Below, one piece after another: positions 1 to 7,800 of a stretch of DNA of 31,028 nucleotides. The notes under the pieces are model-generated. The model was not told the origin of the DNA, searched no databases, and worked only from the letters and a program-made list of their open reading frames with translations. The stretch's first letter is position 1. Every line of letters starts with the position of its first letter. Both the position numbers and the translations under genes were made by a program. Origin of the DNA: a virus; IMG/VR virus record IMGVR_UViG_3300035180_001597, positions 1 through 31,028 of that record. One strand, 5' to 3'.

Positions 1-207
1 GTTCTCGCGGTGCCCCGTCGTGACGTGATCTCGACGAGCGGGTAGCCACGCGTGGATGGAGCACGGAGAAGTCACGCTGGCGTCACTGCGCCGAGAGCTG
101 CGGTCGCGGGTCGCCGGTCGGGGCCGGGGTTGAAGGCGCGGTTGATCGCGTACGCGGTGAGGCGCCGCCGCGAGGGCATCGCGGTGCAGGCGATCGCGCG
201 CGAGCTC
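1..207 (+). mobile_element. Left partial copy of an IS66-family 5' end
   Basis: This stretch matches 30665-30884 except for a 13-base deletion after position 127 and one substitution near position 199. The matching right-hand copy starts with GTAA, the typical IS66 terminal sequence, four bases before the shared region. The left copy therefore lacks only its outermost bases because the window begins there. After position 207 the sequence leaves the IS66 match completely, so this is a truncated remnant. It is very GC-rich compared with the phage DNA that follows. Family assignment rests on the terminus and on the encoded accessory protein; no full element is visible. Confidence 0.7.
56..207 (+). 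pseudogene. IS66 accessory gene (TnpA-like) remnant, frameshifted and truncated
   Basis: The ATG at 56 opens the same reading frame as the intact copy at 30720, reading MEHGEVTLASLRRELRSR. A 13-base deletion after position 127 (between CCGG repeats in the intact copy) shifts the frame and creates a TGA within about 26 codons. Similarity to the intact gene continues to position 207 in the shifted frame, covering most of the helix-turn-helix region, and then stops at a junction with unrelated DNA. The intact relative is a small DNA-binding accessory protein of IS66 transposition. This copy cannot make a working product. Confidence 0.65.
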
Positions 208-238
208 ACGCGACCCACCCCAGCCCCGGCAAGGCTGA

Positions 239-478
239 CTCAGCCTGGATTTCGCGTACGCCGCGACGCGTCGCGCTGCACGCGAAGTGGACGGGACCGT
301 CGAGGTCGACGCCGACGACAAGCCGCTCACGCAGGTGGCCGAGATCCGTTTCGCGCGCGACGCGTGGCGCGACGCCGGGCTCGACGTACGCGTCGTCGCG
401 ATGCGCACGGCGTACGCGAAATGGAGGCTCAGGGGCCTGGCTATTCCCAGCGAGCATGACCACGTCACGGGACCGTGA
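239..478 (+). pseudogene. Probable DDE transposase fragment (possibly IS1380-like)
   Basis: The frame is open from 239 to a TGA at 476-478, with no natural start; GTG 287 is the first possible one. The encoded stretch QVAEIRFARDAWRDAGLDVR followed by VVAMRT resembles the central part of IS1380-type transposases, where a V-x-E-x(n)-W-x(n)-V-R-V-V-x-R pattern precedes the catalytic core. Codons are strongly GC-rich at the third position up to about 420, as in host DNA. Similarity fades after roughly position 405 and the rest may already belong to the prophage junction. It follows directly on the IS66 remnant, so this looks like nested mobile-element debris. Family assignment is tentative. Confidence 0.35.
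465..478. other. Perfect inverted repeat at the host/phage boundary (candidate att region)
   Basis: TCACGG-GA-CCGTGA is a 6-2-6 perfect inverted repeat around a central dinucleotide. It lies between the transposase debris and the 3' end of the integrase gene, where GC content drops to the phage level. Serine integrase sites have a 2-bp crossover core inside an imperfect inverted repeat, so this is a possible attL core. It could also be chance or a small terminator arm. No partner sequence is visible at the right end. Confidence 0.25.
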
Positions 479-505
479 GGGCCGCTGGTATGCCCACTGT
501 GTGGC

Positions 506-2143
506 TCACCCCAGTGAGACCTCATCATCCACTGAGTAAATCGCTTCCAGGGTCTGACGGCTGACCCCGTGCATCTGGGTGCAGATGTCTTGGTTTGACT
601 TGATGGTCACTGGGGCCAGTGACCCAAAAGCGGGAAGGGTGATGGTCACCCAATAGGCACCCTTAGGGCCATGGAACTGGATGACGGCTCGCTCACCTTG
701 CAGCAAGTCAGAGAGTATCTGGCGCTTGCCCTCTAGAGGCACGTGGCCCTCACGTAGACGGGCTAGCGTCTCCTGGACCTTGCTCTGTACAGACCGCTCA
801 CCAGAGAGCCTCTGAGCATGCTGGGCCCTCGCTGATTCCAAGCGGTCTACTTCCACTTGTGCGGCTGCTTTCTCGTTTCGTAGTTTCTCGTTCGATTTGG
901 TCAGAGCTGCCTTATCGATCTCACCCTCAGCGTACAGAGACACCAGACGCTCTAGCGAGTCTTGCACCTTGGTGAGCCTGGCCTTTGCTGCTGTCAGCTG
1001 AGGCCCATACGGATCCTTGCCGTTCGATGCGATGCGCTCATGCTCCTTGATCTGGATGAGGCGAGCTACCACTAGTTCCCACAGGGCTTTTGAAAACACA
1101 GTATCAGGGATGGAGCCACAGCGGCCCCCCTCCAGGTTCCCACAGATGATCTTCATAGGCATCTGATCGGTAGCGGCTCCCCGGTGGCCGTGCACATGGT
1201 GACCACACATGCAATCCACATAGCCGGTGCTCAGTAGGGTGGTCCGGTGTTTGAGCGTGCGTTCCTTCTGACGTCGCACGATCGCGCTATACAGCTTGGT
1301 GTCCAGGAGAGCCGGATACTGGACCGTGTAGGGAGTGCCCTGCACCGTGAGGGTAGCCTCACCCAGGTAGACCTTGATCTTGTTGAGCGTGTGTTGCAGC
1401 GCACTGGGGAACCATTCCGGCCCTCCCTTCGGACCCGGCCAGCCTGCCTTGGTGGCCTGCCTGGCAGCGTGCGCTAGTCCACCCTCCACATACCAGCGCA
1501 TGATTTGAATGAACCGATCCCCGTTCACAGGATCGATCGCTAGGGTGGTGCCTTGCTTGTTGTTGACCCCGTTGATGGGGACCCGCTTGTAGCCGTACGG
1601 CACAGGGCCACCGGTCGCATACGCTCCGTTGGCCAGCACACGGGCCTTCCCGTTCATGGTCTTGCGCCGGATGTCCGCGTACTCTTCTCCTGCCAGCGTT
1701 TGCTTGATCTCGGTGACCACGGATGCCGGATCGTTGATGCCGCTGTGATCGATGATCTGCACCTTGTTGACGTTCAGGCAGGCCATGATGTCTGCCTGGT
1801 CACGTGCTGACTGTCTGACCTTGTCCCGATCCTTGCTGGTCTTGTCGTGCCGTGAGAGCCGGTTCATGTTGGACACGATCAGGTAGTCCACGTGGATCTT
1901 TCGGGCCCAGAGGTCCTCCACGAATTTCTTAAACGATCGGCCCTCCAGGAGTGACCCCGAGATCCCATCGTCCATGATCCACCCGTCACCCTTCGGGCCG
2001 TACGGGATGAGGGTCACGCCGTACTGTTCCACGTACTGTTTGCACGTCGTGCGCTGTGCCTCGATCGTGTCAGCGTCCTTCTGACCCTTGCCGCTTACGC
2101 GGCAATAAACGACGGCTGTCTTCCCGGTTTTCTTGGTGACCAT
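506..2143 (-). CDS. int: Large serine integrase (phage site-specific recombinase)
   Basis: This 545-aa protein catalyses integration of the phage into the host chromosome by serine-mediated recombination between attP and attB. The N-terminal resolvase domain (about residues 8-150) has the YCRVS motif with nucleophile Ser17 and the NRLSR motif near residue 94. The recombinase domain follows (about 160-290; GGPVPYGYKR at 178-187). A zinc-ribbon-like region has Cys311, Cys313, Cys334 and Cys342, and a coiled coil spans about 384-450; both are typical of large serine integrases. The length is normal for the family. It is the last gene at the left end of the phage DNA, next to the host junction. 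There is no clear Shine-Dalgarno before the ATG at 2143, and near-identical 17-base repeats bracket the gene. A few GC-rich ORFs overlap it antisense and are not believed. Confidence 0.93.
   Translation of the reverse strand: MVTKKTGKTAVVYCRVSGKGQKDADTIEAQRTTCKQYVEQYGVTLIPYGPKGDGWIMDDGISGSLLEGRSFKKFVEDLWARKIHVDYLIVSNMNRLSRHDKTSKDRDKVRQSARDQADIMACLNVNKVQIIDHSGINDPASVVTEIKQTLAGEEYADIRRKTMNGKARVLANGAYATGGPVPYGYKRVPINGVNNKQGTTLAIDPVNGDRFIQIMRWYVEGGLAHAARQATKAGWPGPKGGPEWFPSALQHTLNKIKVYLGEATLTVQGTPYTVQYPALLDTKLYSAIVRRQKERTLKHRTTLLSTGYVDCMCGHHVHGHRGAATDQMPMKIICGNLEGGRCGSIPDTVFSKALWELVVARLIQIKEHERIASNGKDPYGPQLTAAKARLTKVQDSLERLVSLYAEGEIDKAALTKSNEKLRNEKAAAQVEVDRLESARAQHAQRLSGERSVQSKVQETLARLREGHVPLEGKRQILSDLLQGERAVIQFHGPKGAYWVTITLPAFGSLAPVTIKSNQDICTQMHGVSRQTLEAIYSVDDEVSLG
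526..542. repeat. 17-bp direct repeat, copy 1 (integrase 3' end)
   Basis: CATCCACTGAGTAAATC matches 2141-2157 at 16 of 17 bases in the same orientation. It lies inside the last codons of the integrase gene. The two copies sit at the extreme 3' and 5' ends of the same gene. Their role is unknown: recombinase binding sites or a duplication scar are both possible. Confidence 0.6.
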
Positions 2144-2157
2144 CCAGTGAGTAAATC
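2141..2157. repeat. 17-bp direct repeat, copy 2 (integrase start)
   Basis: CATCCAGTGAGTAAATC overlaps the integrase start codon and the 14 bases upstream. It matches copy 1 at 526-542 with a single C/G difference. Its place over the start means that anything binding here would affect integrase expression. Confidence 0.6.
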
Positions 2158-2160
2158 ACA

Positions 2161-2176
2161 GAGCATGCCGATGCTC
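2161..2176 (-). terminator. Short hairpin between structural operon and integrase
   Basis: GAGCAT-gccg-ATGCTC is a perfect 6-bp stem with a 4-base loop. It lies between the last gene of the structural block (stop at 2211) and the integrase start (2143). On the minus strand it is followed by only a weak T-rich stretch (TGTGATTTACTC). It may attenuate read-through into the integrase, or act as an operator. Confidence 0.3.
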
Positions 2177-2210
2177 CATACTTTCCGCACATCAGAGAAA
2201 CCCAGGGGAT

Positions 2211-2465
2211 CTAGAGCTTCTGCCGGATCTCCCCGGTCTCCAGGATCTTGTAACCGTCGCCTGGATGCTTCTCATACGGGCTGGGAACCACCGTCCACGT
2301 CCGGGCCCCTTCGGCCCCTCGCCACGTGATCCTCACGTAGTGGGTCCCTACGTCGTGCAGCTCCTGGAGGCGAGCATGCAACGGCTCGTGCTCAGGATCC
2401 CAACGTCCCGCGAGTCTGAAGAAGGCCACGTAGGTTGGCACATGCACGAGAGCACCACGGGTCAC
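2211..2465 (-). CDS. Hypothetical small phage protein, end of structural operon
   Basis: This 84-aa protein of unknown function is the last gene of the long minus-strand block. It starts with GTG at 2465, and that codon overlaps the TGA of the gene upstream (GTGA, 4 bases), which supports both the start and translational coupling. The sequence is soluble-looking, with an aromatic and basic middle (YVRITWRGAEGARTWTVV) and no signal peptide or membrane segment. Its place beside a small membrane protein at the end of the virion genes would suit a lysis or accessory role, but no lysozyme, amidase or spanin motif is present. Function is not assigned. Confidence 0.65.
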   Translation of the reverse strand: MTRGALVHVPTYVAFFRLAGRWDPEHEPLHARLQELHDVGTHYVRITWRGAEGARTWTVVPSPYEKHPGDGYKILETGEIRQKL

Positions 2466-2653
2466 GGCTGCACCGTGGGATCCTTGGGCTTGGCTGGAGC
2501 CAGCGCTTGCACGATCGCGTCGACCACGATCAAGATCAACGGCCAGACGTTGCTGCTACGGAGCGAGCCCAGGAGGCCCTGGGGCTTCCGGCCCTCCAGG
2601 GCCGCTAGCCGGGCCTCCAGTGCTTCCAGGCGCTCCTCATCGGCCAGCCGCAT
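2462..2653 (-). CDS. Small membrane protein, coiled coil plus one transmembrane helix (holin-like candidate)
   Basis: This is a 63-aa protein. The start is the ATG at 2653, which shares its A with the TGA of the receptor-binding protein gene (TGATG). A longer reading from a start about 30 bases upstream would overlap that gene without reason. The N-terminal half is a charged heptad-like helix (LADEERLEALEARLAALEGR). It is followed by a hydrophobic segment (NVWPLILIVVDAIVQALA, about residues 35-52) and a short Lys/Pro tail. This layout occurs in small phage membrane proteins of lysis modules, including some holins and spanin components, and in tail-associated ones. It is the only membrane protein in the late block, so a lysis role is plausible but unproven. 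Confidence 0.6.
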   Translation of the reverse strand: MRLADEERLEALEARLAALEGRKPQGLLGSLRSSNVWPLILIVVDAIVQALAPAKPKDPTVQP

Positions 2654-3687
2654 CACACGACCCCAAAGCGCTGCTGTGCCCACTGGGTGAGCAAGCCCAT
2701 GTCAGTGCTGCCCATCGTGTTGGTCGTGACCACCACAGCACCTAGGTCCCCGATCCACGCATCCTGGCCCGGGGTAGCACCCGAGTATCCACAGCCGATC
2801 GTGTACCAGCCAGAGAGACCCGTATAGAAATTGGCCGTCTGAGGTGCACCCTGTTGCACGTTGCCCTGGTACGCCGTGGCTGTGTTCGTGTCGCTAAATG
2901 TCCAGCCTACTAGATGGGGGTTGCCGTCGTTAAATCCAGAGCCAGCGTCCACCTCAATGGCGTAGCCGTACAGGGAGATCTGAGAGCCGCTACCACCGGG
3001 CCCGGGACCATACCCGGCACTGTCGCCGAACAAGCTCTGAGGGACCTCGTAGGAGCCGGTAGCTACGCTCTTGTTATTGGTCCACTTGCCCACCCAAAAG
3101 AACGAACAAGCGGTAGTGAAATAGTGTAGTCCAGCCGTGTTATACAGAGCGGAAAGCCCGTCAAATCTCAGAGACGGGAGGGACCCGAATTGGCTAGCCA
3201 CTACCGTCACATTTCCCGCAAACGGCGCAAACGCAAAAGCGCTAGAGGATTGGTCCAGCCAATTGCTAACGGGGCTGCCTGTAACCCCCTTGCCTGAGTC
3301 CAAGTAGGCCTGCACACCCGCTATCTGAGCTGGGCTCCAATAATTAAACGGCTGGGTGCCACTAGTCCCCCCAGGTGTAGTGACGCTGGCCGTCACAGCC
3401 CCAGCGGCATGAGCTGGGAGAATAAAGGTAACGGTGGTGGATGTAGTGGAGGACGGGCTAACAGCGTTGCCACCGATCGTGACGGCGGTTGCACTCAGGA
3501 GGTTAGTACCAGTGCCCACGATGGCCTGACCTCCACCCGAGATGTCACCCAAAGAAAAGCTGAGACTCGTGAGGGTGGGGGGCAGGAGGCCAGCAAAGTG
3601 AGGCCCACCCTTGACGGTGATCGTCTTAGCGGCTGGCTTACCGATCTTGTGCGTCAGAGCCGCTGGCTTGCGGATGATGATCGTCAC
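2653..3687 (-). CDS. Putative tail fibre/spike receptor-binding protein (IPT/TIG plus lectin-like domain)
   Basis: This 344-aa protein starts with GTG at 3687, overlapping the stop of the endonuclease VII gene by four bases. Residues about 36-115 form an immunoglobulin-like IPT/TIG domain (GTGTNLLSATAVTIGG, then alternating Thr/Val strands). From about residue 117 the protein looks like a concanavalin A/LamG-type lectin fold: YLDSGKGV, SNWLDQSS and LPSLRFDG are the usual opening signatures of such phage domains. The sequence is rich in Gly, Ser, Thr and aromatic residues, as expected for surface-exposed beta structure. It lies at the end of the tail genes, where adsorption proteins are usually encoded. 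The likely role is binding a host surface glycan. There is no enzymatic motif. Confidence 0.7.
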   Translation of the reverse strand: MTIIIRKPAALTHKIGKPAAKTITVKGGPHFAGLLPPTLTSLSFSLGDISGGGQAIVGTGTNLLSATAVTIGGNAVSPSSTTSTTVTFILPAHAAGAVTASVTTPGGTSGTQPFNYWSPAQIAGVQAYLDSGKGVTGSPVSNWLDQSSSAFAFAPFAGNVTVVASQFGSLPSLRFDGLSALYNTAGLHYFTTACSFFWVGKWTNNKSVATGSYEVPQSLFGDSAGYGPGPGGSGSQISLYGYAIEVDAGSGFNDGNPHLVGWTFSDTNTATAYQGNVQQGAPQTANFYTGLSGWYTIGCGYSGATPGQDAWIGDLGAVVVTTNTMGSTDMGLLTQWAQQRFGVV

Positions 3688-4052
3688 GTGGAGGCCCGCT
3701 CCAGGTAGTCAGCGGCTGCCCTCGCGGTAGCAGGGTTGTCCTTGAGGGAGCCGATCGCTGTGTTGCATCGGCTGCACAAAAGCCCCCTGATCGCCTTGGT
3801 TGCATGACAGTGGTCTACCGCCAGGTTCTTAACTTTGCCGTAGCGTCTCGCGGTTTCAGGTTGGCGGCAAATGGCACATACGCCGTTTTGTTCTACCAGC
3901 ATGCGCTGATAGTCCTCAGGACTAAGGCCAAACTTTTTGGCGATCCGATACCGATGCTCCCTCTGGGGATCATCTCCAGGGAGGCCTAGCGCCTTACGCT
4001 TGTTGCGGTAGTTTTGCCTGGCCCTTCTCCTGGCCTCAGTGTCAGGGGTCAT
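3684..4052 (-). CDS. Endonuclease VII-like recombination (Holliday-junction) nuclease
   Basis: This 122-aa protein has the classic phage endonuclease VII zinc-binding and His-Me finger pattern. Cys59-x2-Cys62 is followed by LAVDHCH (residues 77-83; Asp80, His81, His83) and then RGLLCSRCN with Cys93-x2-Cys96 and Asn97. Family members resolve branched DNA before or during packaging. The N-terminal 40 residues are strongly basic and probably contact DNA. It is coupled on both sides: ATGA with the gene upstream and GTGA with the receptor-binding protein downstream. Sitting between tail genes is an unusual but known position for HNH/EndoVII genes. Catalytic residues look complete. Confidence 0.88.
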   Translation of the reverse strand: MTPDTEARRRARQNYRNKRKALGLPGDDPQREHRYRIAKKFGLSPEDYQRMLVEQNGVCAICRQPETARRYGKVKNLAVDHCHATKAIRGLLCSRCNTAIGSLKDNPATARAAADYLERAST

Positions 4053-4393
4053 ACCATCCCCCTCACCAAGACAGAGCCGCTAAGCAGCATGACCGTCACA
4101 CCACCGGACGTGACCATGAGATTGTAGAAGTAGGTCCCCTGGGGGATCGTTGCTGTGGTGGCAGCCGGGATGGCAAACACCACCGTACCGAGCACACCAC
4201 CCAGCGTGATACCTGCACCGTCTGTGAGGCTCACTAGAGCAGGCGCTGAGGCATCAGAGACACGGGCCTTTACGGTCATGGTCGCTGTAGCGCCCGTGAG
4301 GTTTACGGCCGCTCCAGCTGAGTCCAACCAAGCAAAAGTGTCTGACGTGTAGTCAGCACCCTGATCAAGATAGATATCCTGGGGGGTAGCCAC
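4049..4393 (-). CDS. Small Ig-like phage structural protein (baseplate/upper-fibre type)
   Basis: This 114-aa protein opens with DIYLDQGADYTSDTFAWLDS and continues with alternating beta strands (LTGATATMTVKAR, GTVVFAIPAATTATIPQGTY, LMVTSGG, LLSGSVLV). This is the pattern of the N-terminal domain of BppU-type baseplate proteins and of small phage proteins encoded near tail fibres. It starts with GTG at 4393, two bases after the stop of its upstream neighbour. A structural or fibre-connecting role is inferred from the fold pattern and from its place next to the receptor-binding protein. Confidence 0.6.
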   Translation of the reverse strand: MATPQDIYLDQGADYTSDTFAWLDSAGAAVNLTGATATMTVKARVSDASAPALVSLTDGAGITLGGVLGTVVFAIPAATTATIPQGTYFYNLMVTSGGVTVMLLSGSVLVRGMV

Positions 4394-4395
4394 GC

Positions 4396-4851
4396 TCAGG
4401 CCCCTGTGGGGTTGGACTGGAAGATCTCAATCTGCCCAGCGCCTGTAGAGACAAAGCCAAGGAAGAGATCCACACCCGGCTGTAAAAGGTAACGCACCTC
4501 CTGGCCTGCCAGGACGCGGTAACAAGTGCCAGCCGCAACCGTGTAGGCGTTAGATGTCAGGGTGCCTGACGTAGCCAGTACGGGGACGTTACCGCCTGTC
4601 ACGCTGGCTAGCGTGCTGCCAAAAACAATGCCGCAGTCTGTAGTGACGGCCTTGATCGTAATGTACTGGCCTACAGCGCCCTGGGTTCCCTGGCTGGTAG
4701 CAGCGCTGGAGATGTTAGCCACCTGGGTACCAAGGCTGGCCAAGCTCAGGGCAGCCGCTACCGCTGACGTAGCCAGTACGGCCAATGAGCCAACACCCGA
4801 TCCGGCTCTAGGTGGGCTGACGTTTTGAAACTTACGGGACGGATCATACAT
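4396..4851 (-). CDS. Hypothetical small virion protein
   Basis: This 151-aa protein is rich in Ala, Ser, Thr and Gly. An N-terminal Pro/Arg segment is followed by a low-complexity helix (about residues 20-50, LAVLATSAVAAALSLASLG) and a beta-rich C-terminal half ending RYLLQPGVDLFLGF and QIEIFQSNPTGA. The start ATG at 4851 has a GAGG Shine-Dalgarno nine bases upstream. It stands between the largest internal protein gene and the Ig-like protein gene, after a 45-base gap. The layout suits a small capsid- or fibre-associated trimer protein. I do not recognise a named family. Confidence 0.6.
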   Translation of the reverse strand: MYDPSRKFQNVSPPRAGSGVGSLAVLATSAVAAALSLASLGTQVANISSAATSQGTQGAVGQYITIKAVTTDCGIVFGSTLASVTGGNVPVLATSGTLTSNAYTVAAGTCYRVLAGQEVRYLLQPGVDLFLGFVSTGAGQIEIFQSNPTGA

Positions 4852-4896
4852 AGTGAGGACCTCGGTTAGGAGGGATCACAAGAGCTTTAAGGACGG

Positions 4897-7800
4897 CTAG
4901 TCATCGTGATCTGTATCGTCTAGGCCCGTGAGGCGCTCATTCGATATGAACTCAAAATCAGATTCCTTGGGGGTCTTGGCCTTATGGCCCTTACCCTTGG
5001 GTTGCTTGCCCACGGGTAGCCCGTGCTCAGTGGGGTAATTGGCTTGCATCGCCTGGATGAACATGGGCTCAAGTGATGGCCCTGCCAGGGCCGGATCCCC
5101 TAGAAACTGAGCCAGGGCCATCCGCTTCCCGGCTGGGAGGGCCGTCTTTTGAGCCGCTAGCTTGTTGGCCAGTTCGTCACACATTTGGGCGTAAAGCTCA
5201 GGGTACATGCTCCGCATCGCTGAGACCTGGTCAGGCGTTATGGAGCCGTCCTCCAGGCTGCCCAGGATGCTGATAGGATCATGGGCAATATCTACGGCCC
5301 GGGTAAACTTGGCCCGCTCACTGTCCGACCAATCCACCTTTTCCAGGTGAGGGGTCAGGCTAGGCTTTGCCTCACGCTGGGGTATCAGGTGAGCCAGGTA
5401 TGTAGTTACACGGATAGCGGCCCTCGTGAATGCCCCAGCGGTATTGGGTGCATGGGCAGCTATGGGGCTGATGGCAGACTGTACCGCTGCAACGTGGTCC
5501 CCTGACCCGGTAACAGCTTTTGCTACTGCAAGGGCCCTGGCCTCATGGTCACCCCCCATGAGCTTTTCACGGGTAGTAGCGGCTGCACGGCCCTCCCCAA
5601 AGATGTTGTCGACACCTCTGGTGATCTGACGGTCAACCCTTGCGGCTGCCTGCTCTACTGCCCCGTAGGAGGCGAGCTTATCAGCCAATACAGCCGCTGT
5701 AGCGTTTCCGCGATCCTTGATTATGTGGTGCGCTACTCCAGCCGCGATACCCAGGAGCCCGTGACCAGTGGCAGCGCCAATCATTGCAGCGGCATAGTCA
5801 GTAGGGGAGGCCTTCCGGTTGGAGATCTTGCGCTCTAGTGCGTCCTCAGCGGCATCAGATGCAACCTTGAGTTTCCGATACGCTAGCTTGGCCTCCTTGT
5901 ACTCAGCACCACCCCCAGGGACGTGGTCCATAGCCCGCTCTAGTTCGTCTTCTATCGCACGACGTGCACCCTTGAGCCCCTCGGTAAGCTCATTTACGGG
6001 GCTCATGGGATTTGTGTTCCATCGGATCGCATCATCGATCCGGCCCCTCAGCTCCTGAGCCTGACGGAACCCTAGACGGCCCTCCTTAGCCGCTAGTGCC
6101 AAATCTGCCTGGAGACCATTGAGGCGACTGATTGCCCCTTGGTTCATGCTGGGTAGCTTCTCCAGCCGGGCCATGGGCTCCTCCATGCCCTTTAGGATCC
6201 GGTGCAGCTCTGGCCCCGCAATGCCTCCACGATCGGCATTGTCCAGTAGCGTCCCCAAGAACTTGCCAGCCTGGTCTTTCGCCTCCAGGATCCTGGGTGC
6301 AGCTGCCTCCAGGTTATCGCCACCTCGTACTAGTTTCAGGTCAATCAGGAATTGACCGATCGCGCTAGAGCCTCCAGGGATCCTCTCTGCTGATTTCGTG
6401 AAAGCCTTACGTGGATCAAGCGCCCTAAAGGCCTGCTCTCCAGCGATCTTCCTGAGGCCTATGGAGGCCTCCCCTGCAATCTTGCGGGTCAGCACACCAC
6501 CGGATGACAGGGCACCTCCAGTGATGCCACCCAGCAGCATCCCGTGTCCTACAGCCGCAAGCATCTTTTCGCCGTTGGTCTCATGACCACCTAGGCGATC
6601 CTCATTCAGCTGGTCTATACTGCTGTAGATACCACCCTCCACGGCACCCCTGGCACCACCGGCCAGGCCCTTTTGGGCCATCTTGCCCAGGGTGGTCTTA
6701 GCCTCAGGGCCAAGCATCTTGAGGACACCTGACTCTACGCCCTCTCCCAGATGCCCAACGATGTTGGCGGGTATTGCATTAGCCCAACCCGGTGCACCCT
6801 TAGCGACACCAGCCGCTTTACCTACCCCAGTGTTACCTAGGATCTCCTGGCCCAATGCCTCACCCAAGGAGGGCATACGCGGGGTTACTTGCCTGGCCTG
6901 GTTACCCAGGCCAGGCATCTTGACCGTAGACTCTCCTACGCCGGGTGCAGCTCCTGGAGGTGCAGCACCACCAACGGGCTCAGGCCCGATACCCGGTAGG
7001 GTGGTGGGCTCAGCTGGGAGCTGTGGACGCATCCCAGGCTTGGTGGCCTCCAGGGGCTCCATGGGCGCTACTGGCTCTGTGACCCTCGGGGGTGGCTCTC
7101 CCAGGCCAGACATCGTGGGCTCACCGGGTGACATGTCCACAGGCCCACCGGGAAGATTGGGCCGCTCACCTATGCCGGGATTGGTGCCACGCTCCAGCCC
7201 CTCAGCAGCCTCTTGGGCTGCCTGGGCACGTCTGGCCGATCCTTGCGGATTGGTCGCTTCTAGGGCTTGCTGGGCTGCCTGGGCACGACGTGCGGACCCC
7301 TGAGGGTTGGTTGCCTCCAGGGCCTCTTGAGCGCCTTTGCTGGCTGCCTCATCCACGGTACCGGCAGACCCCTTACCGGCCTTGCCGAGCATCTCCTCTA
7401 GCCACCGTGCTCCCTTGATTTCCTCGGGGGTGGTGCTCTGAGAAGCGGTAGCTAGCGTGTCAGCGATCTTGGTAAGCCGTCCCCCCCCGAACGCCTCCCC
7501 GGCTGCATCCACGACAGGGGCCGCAACCTTGGCCAGCCCTGGAGCTGCCTCCATGACCTTCGGTGCAAGGCTCTCAGCCATCGCACCGGCTCTAGCGGCT
7601 GTGGGCGCTCCAGCTGCACCACCGGTCATGAGCGATGGAATGATCGTCCCTTCGATCTCTCCACCCAGGGACATGTAGGGGTGCTCATTCTTGAGTCGCT
7701 CTAGATACTGGCGTGCATGCTCTCCACCCAGCGCTATCGCTAGTTCGTCCGTCTGGCCCATGGAGGCCCCACGGGCGACACCCAGGAACCCAGCGCCCTT

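Noticed and set aside
5401-5410. TGTAGTTACA, same motif as the control-region sites
   Set aside because: It lies inside the coding sequence of the large internal protein, far from any start, with no -10-like box in a useful place; probably chance.
6683-7303. 206-aa plus-strand frame rich in Pro, Gly and Ser
   Set aside because: It is the antisense shadow of the Pro/Gly-rich linker of the large internal protein; no Shine-Dalgarno and no recognisable domain.
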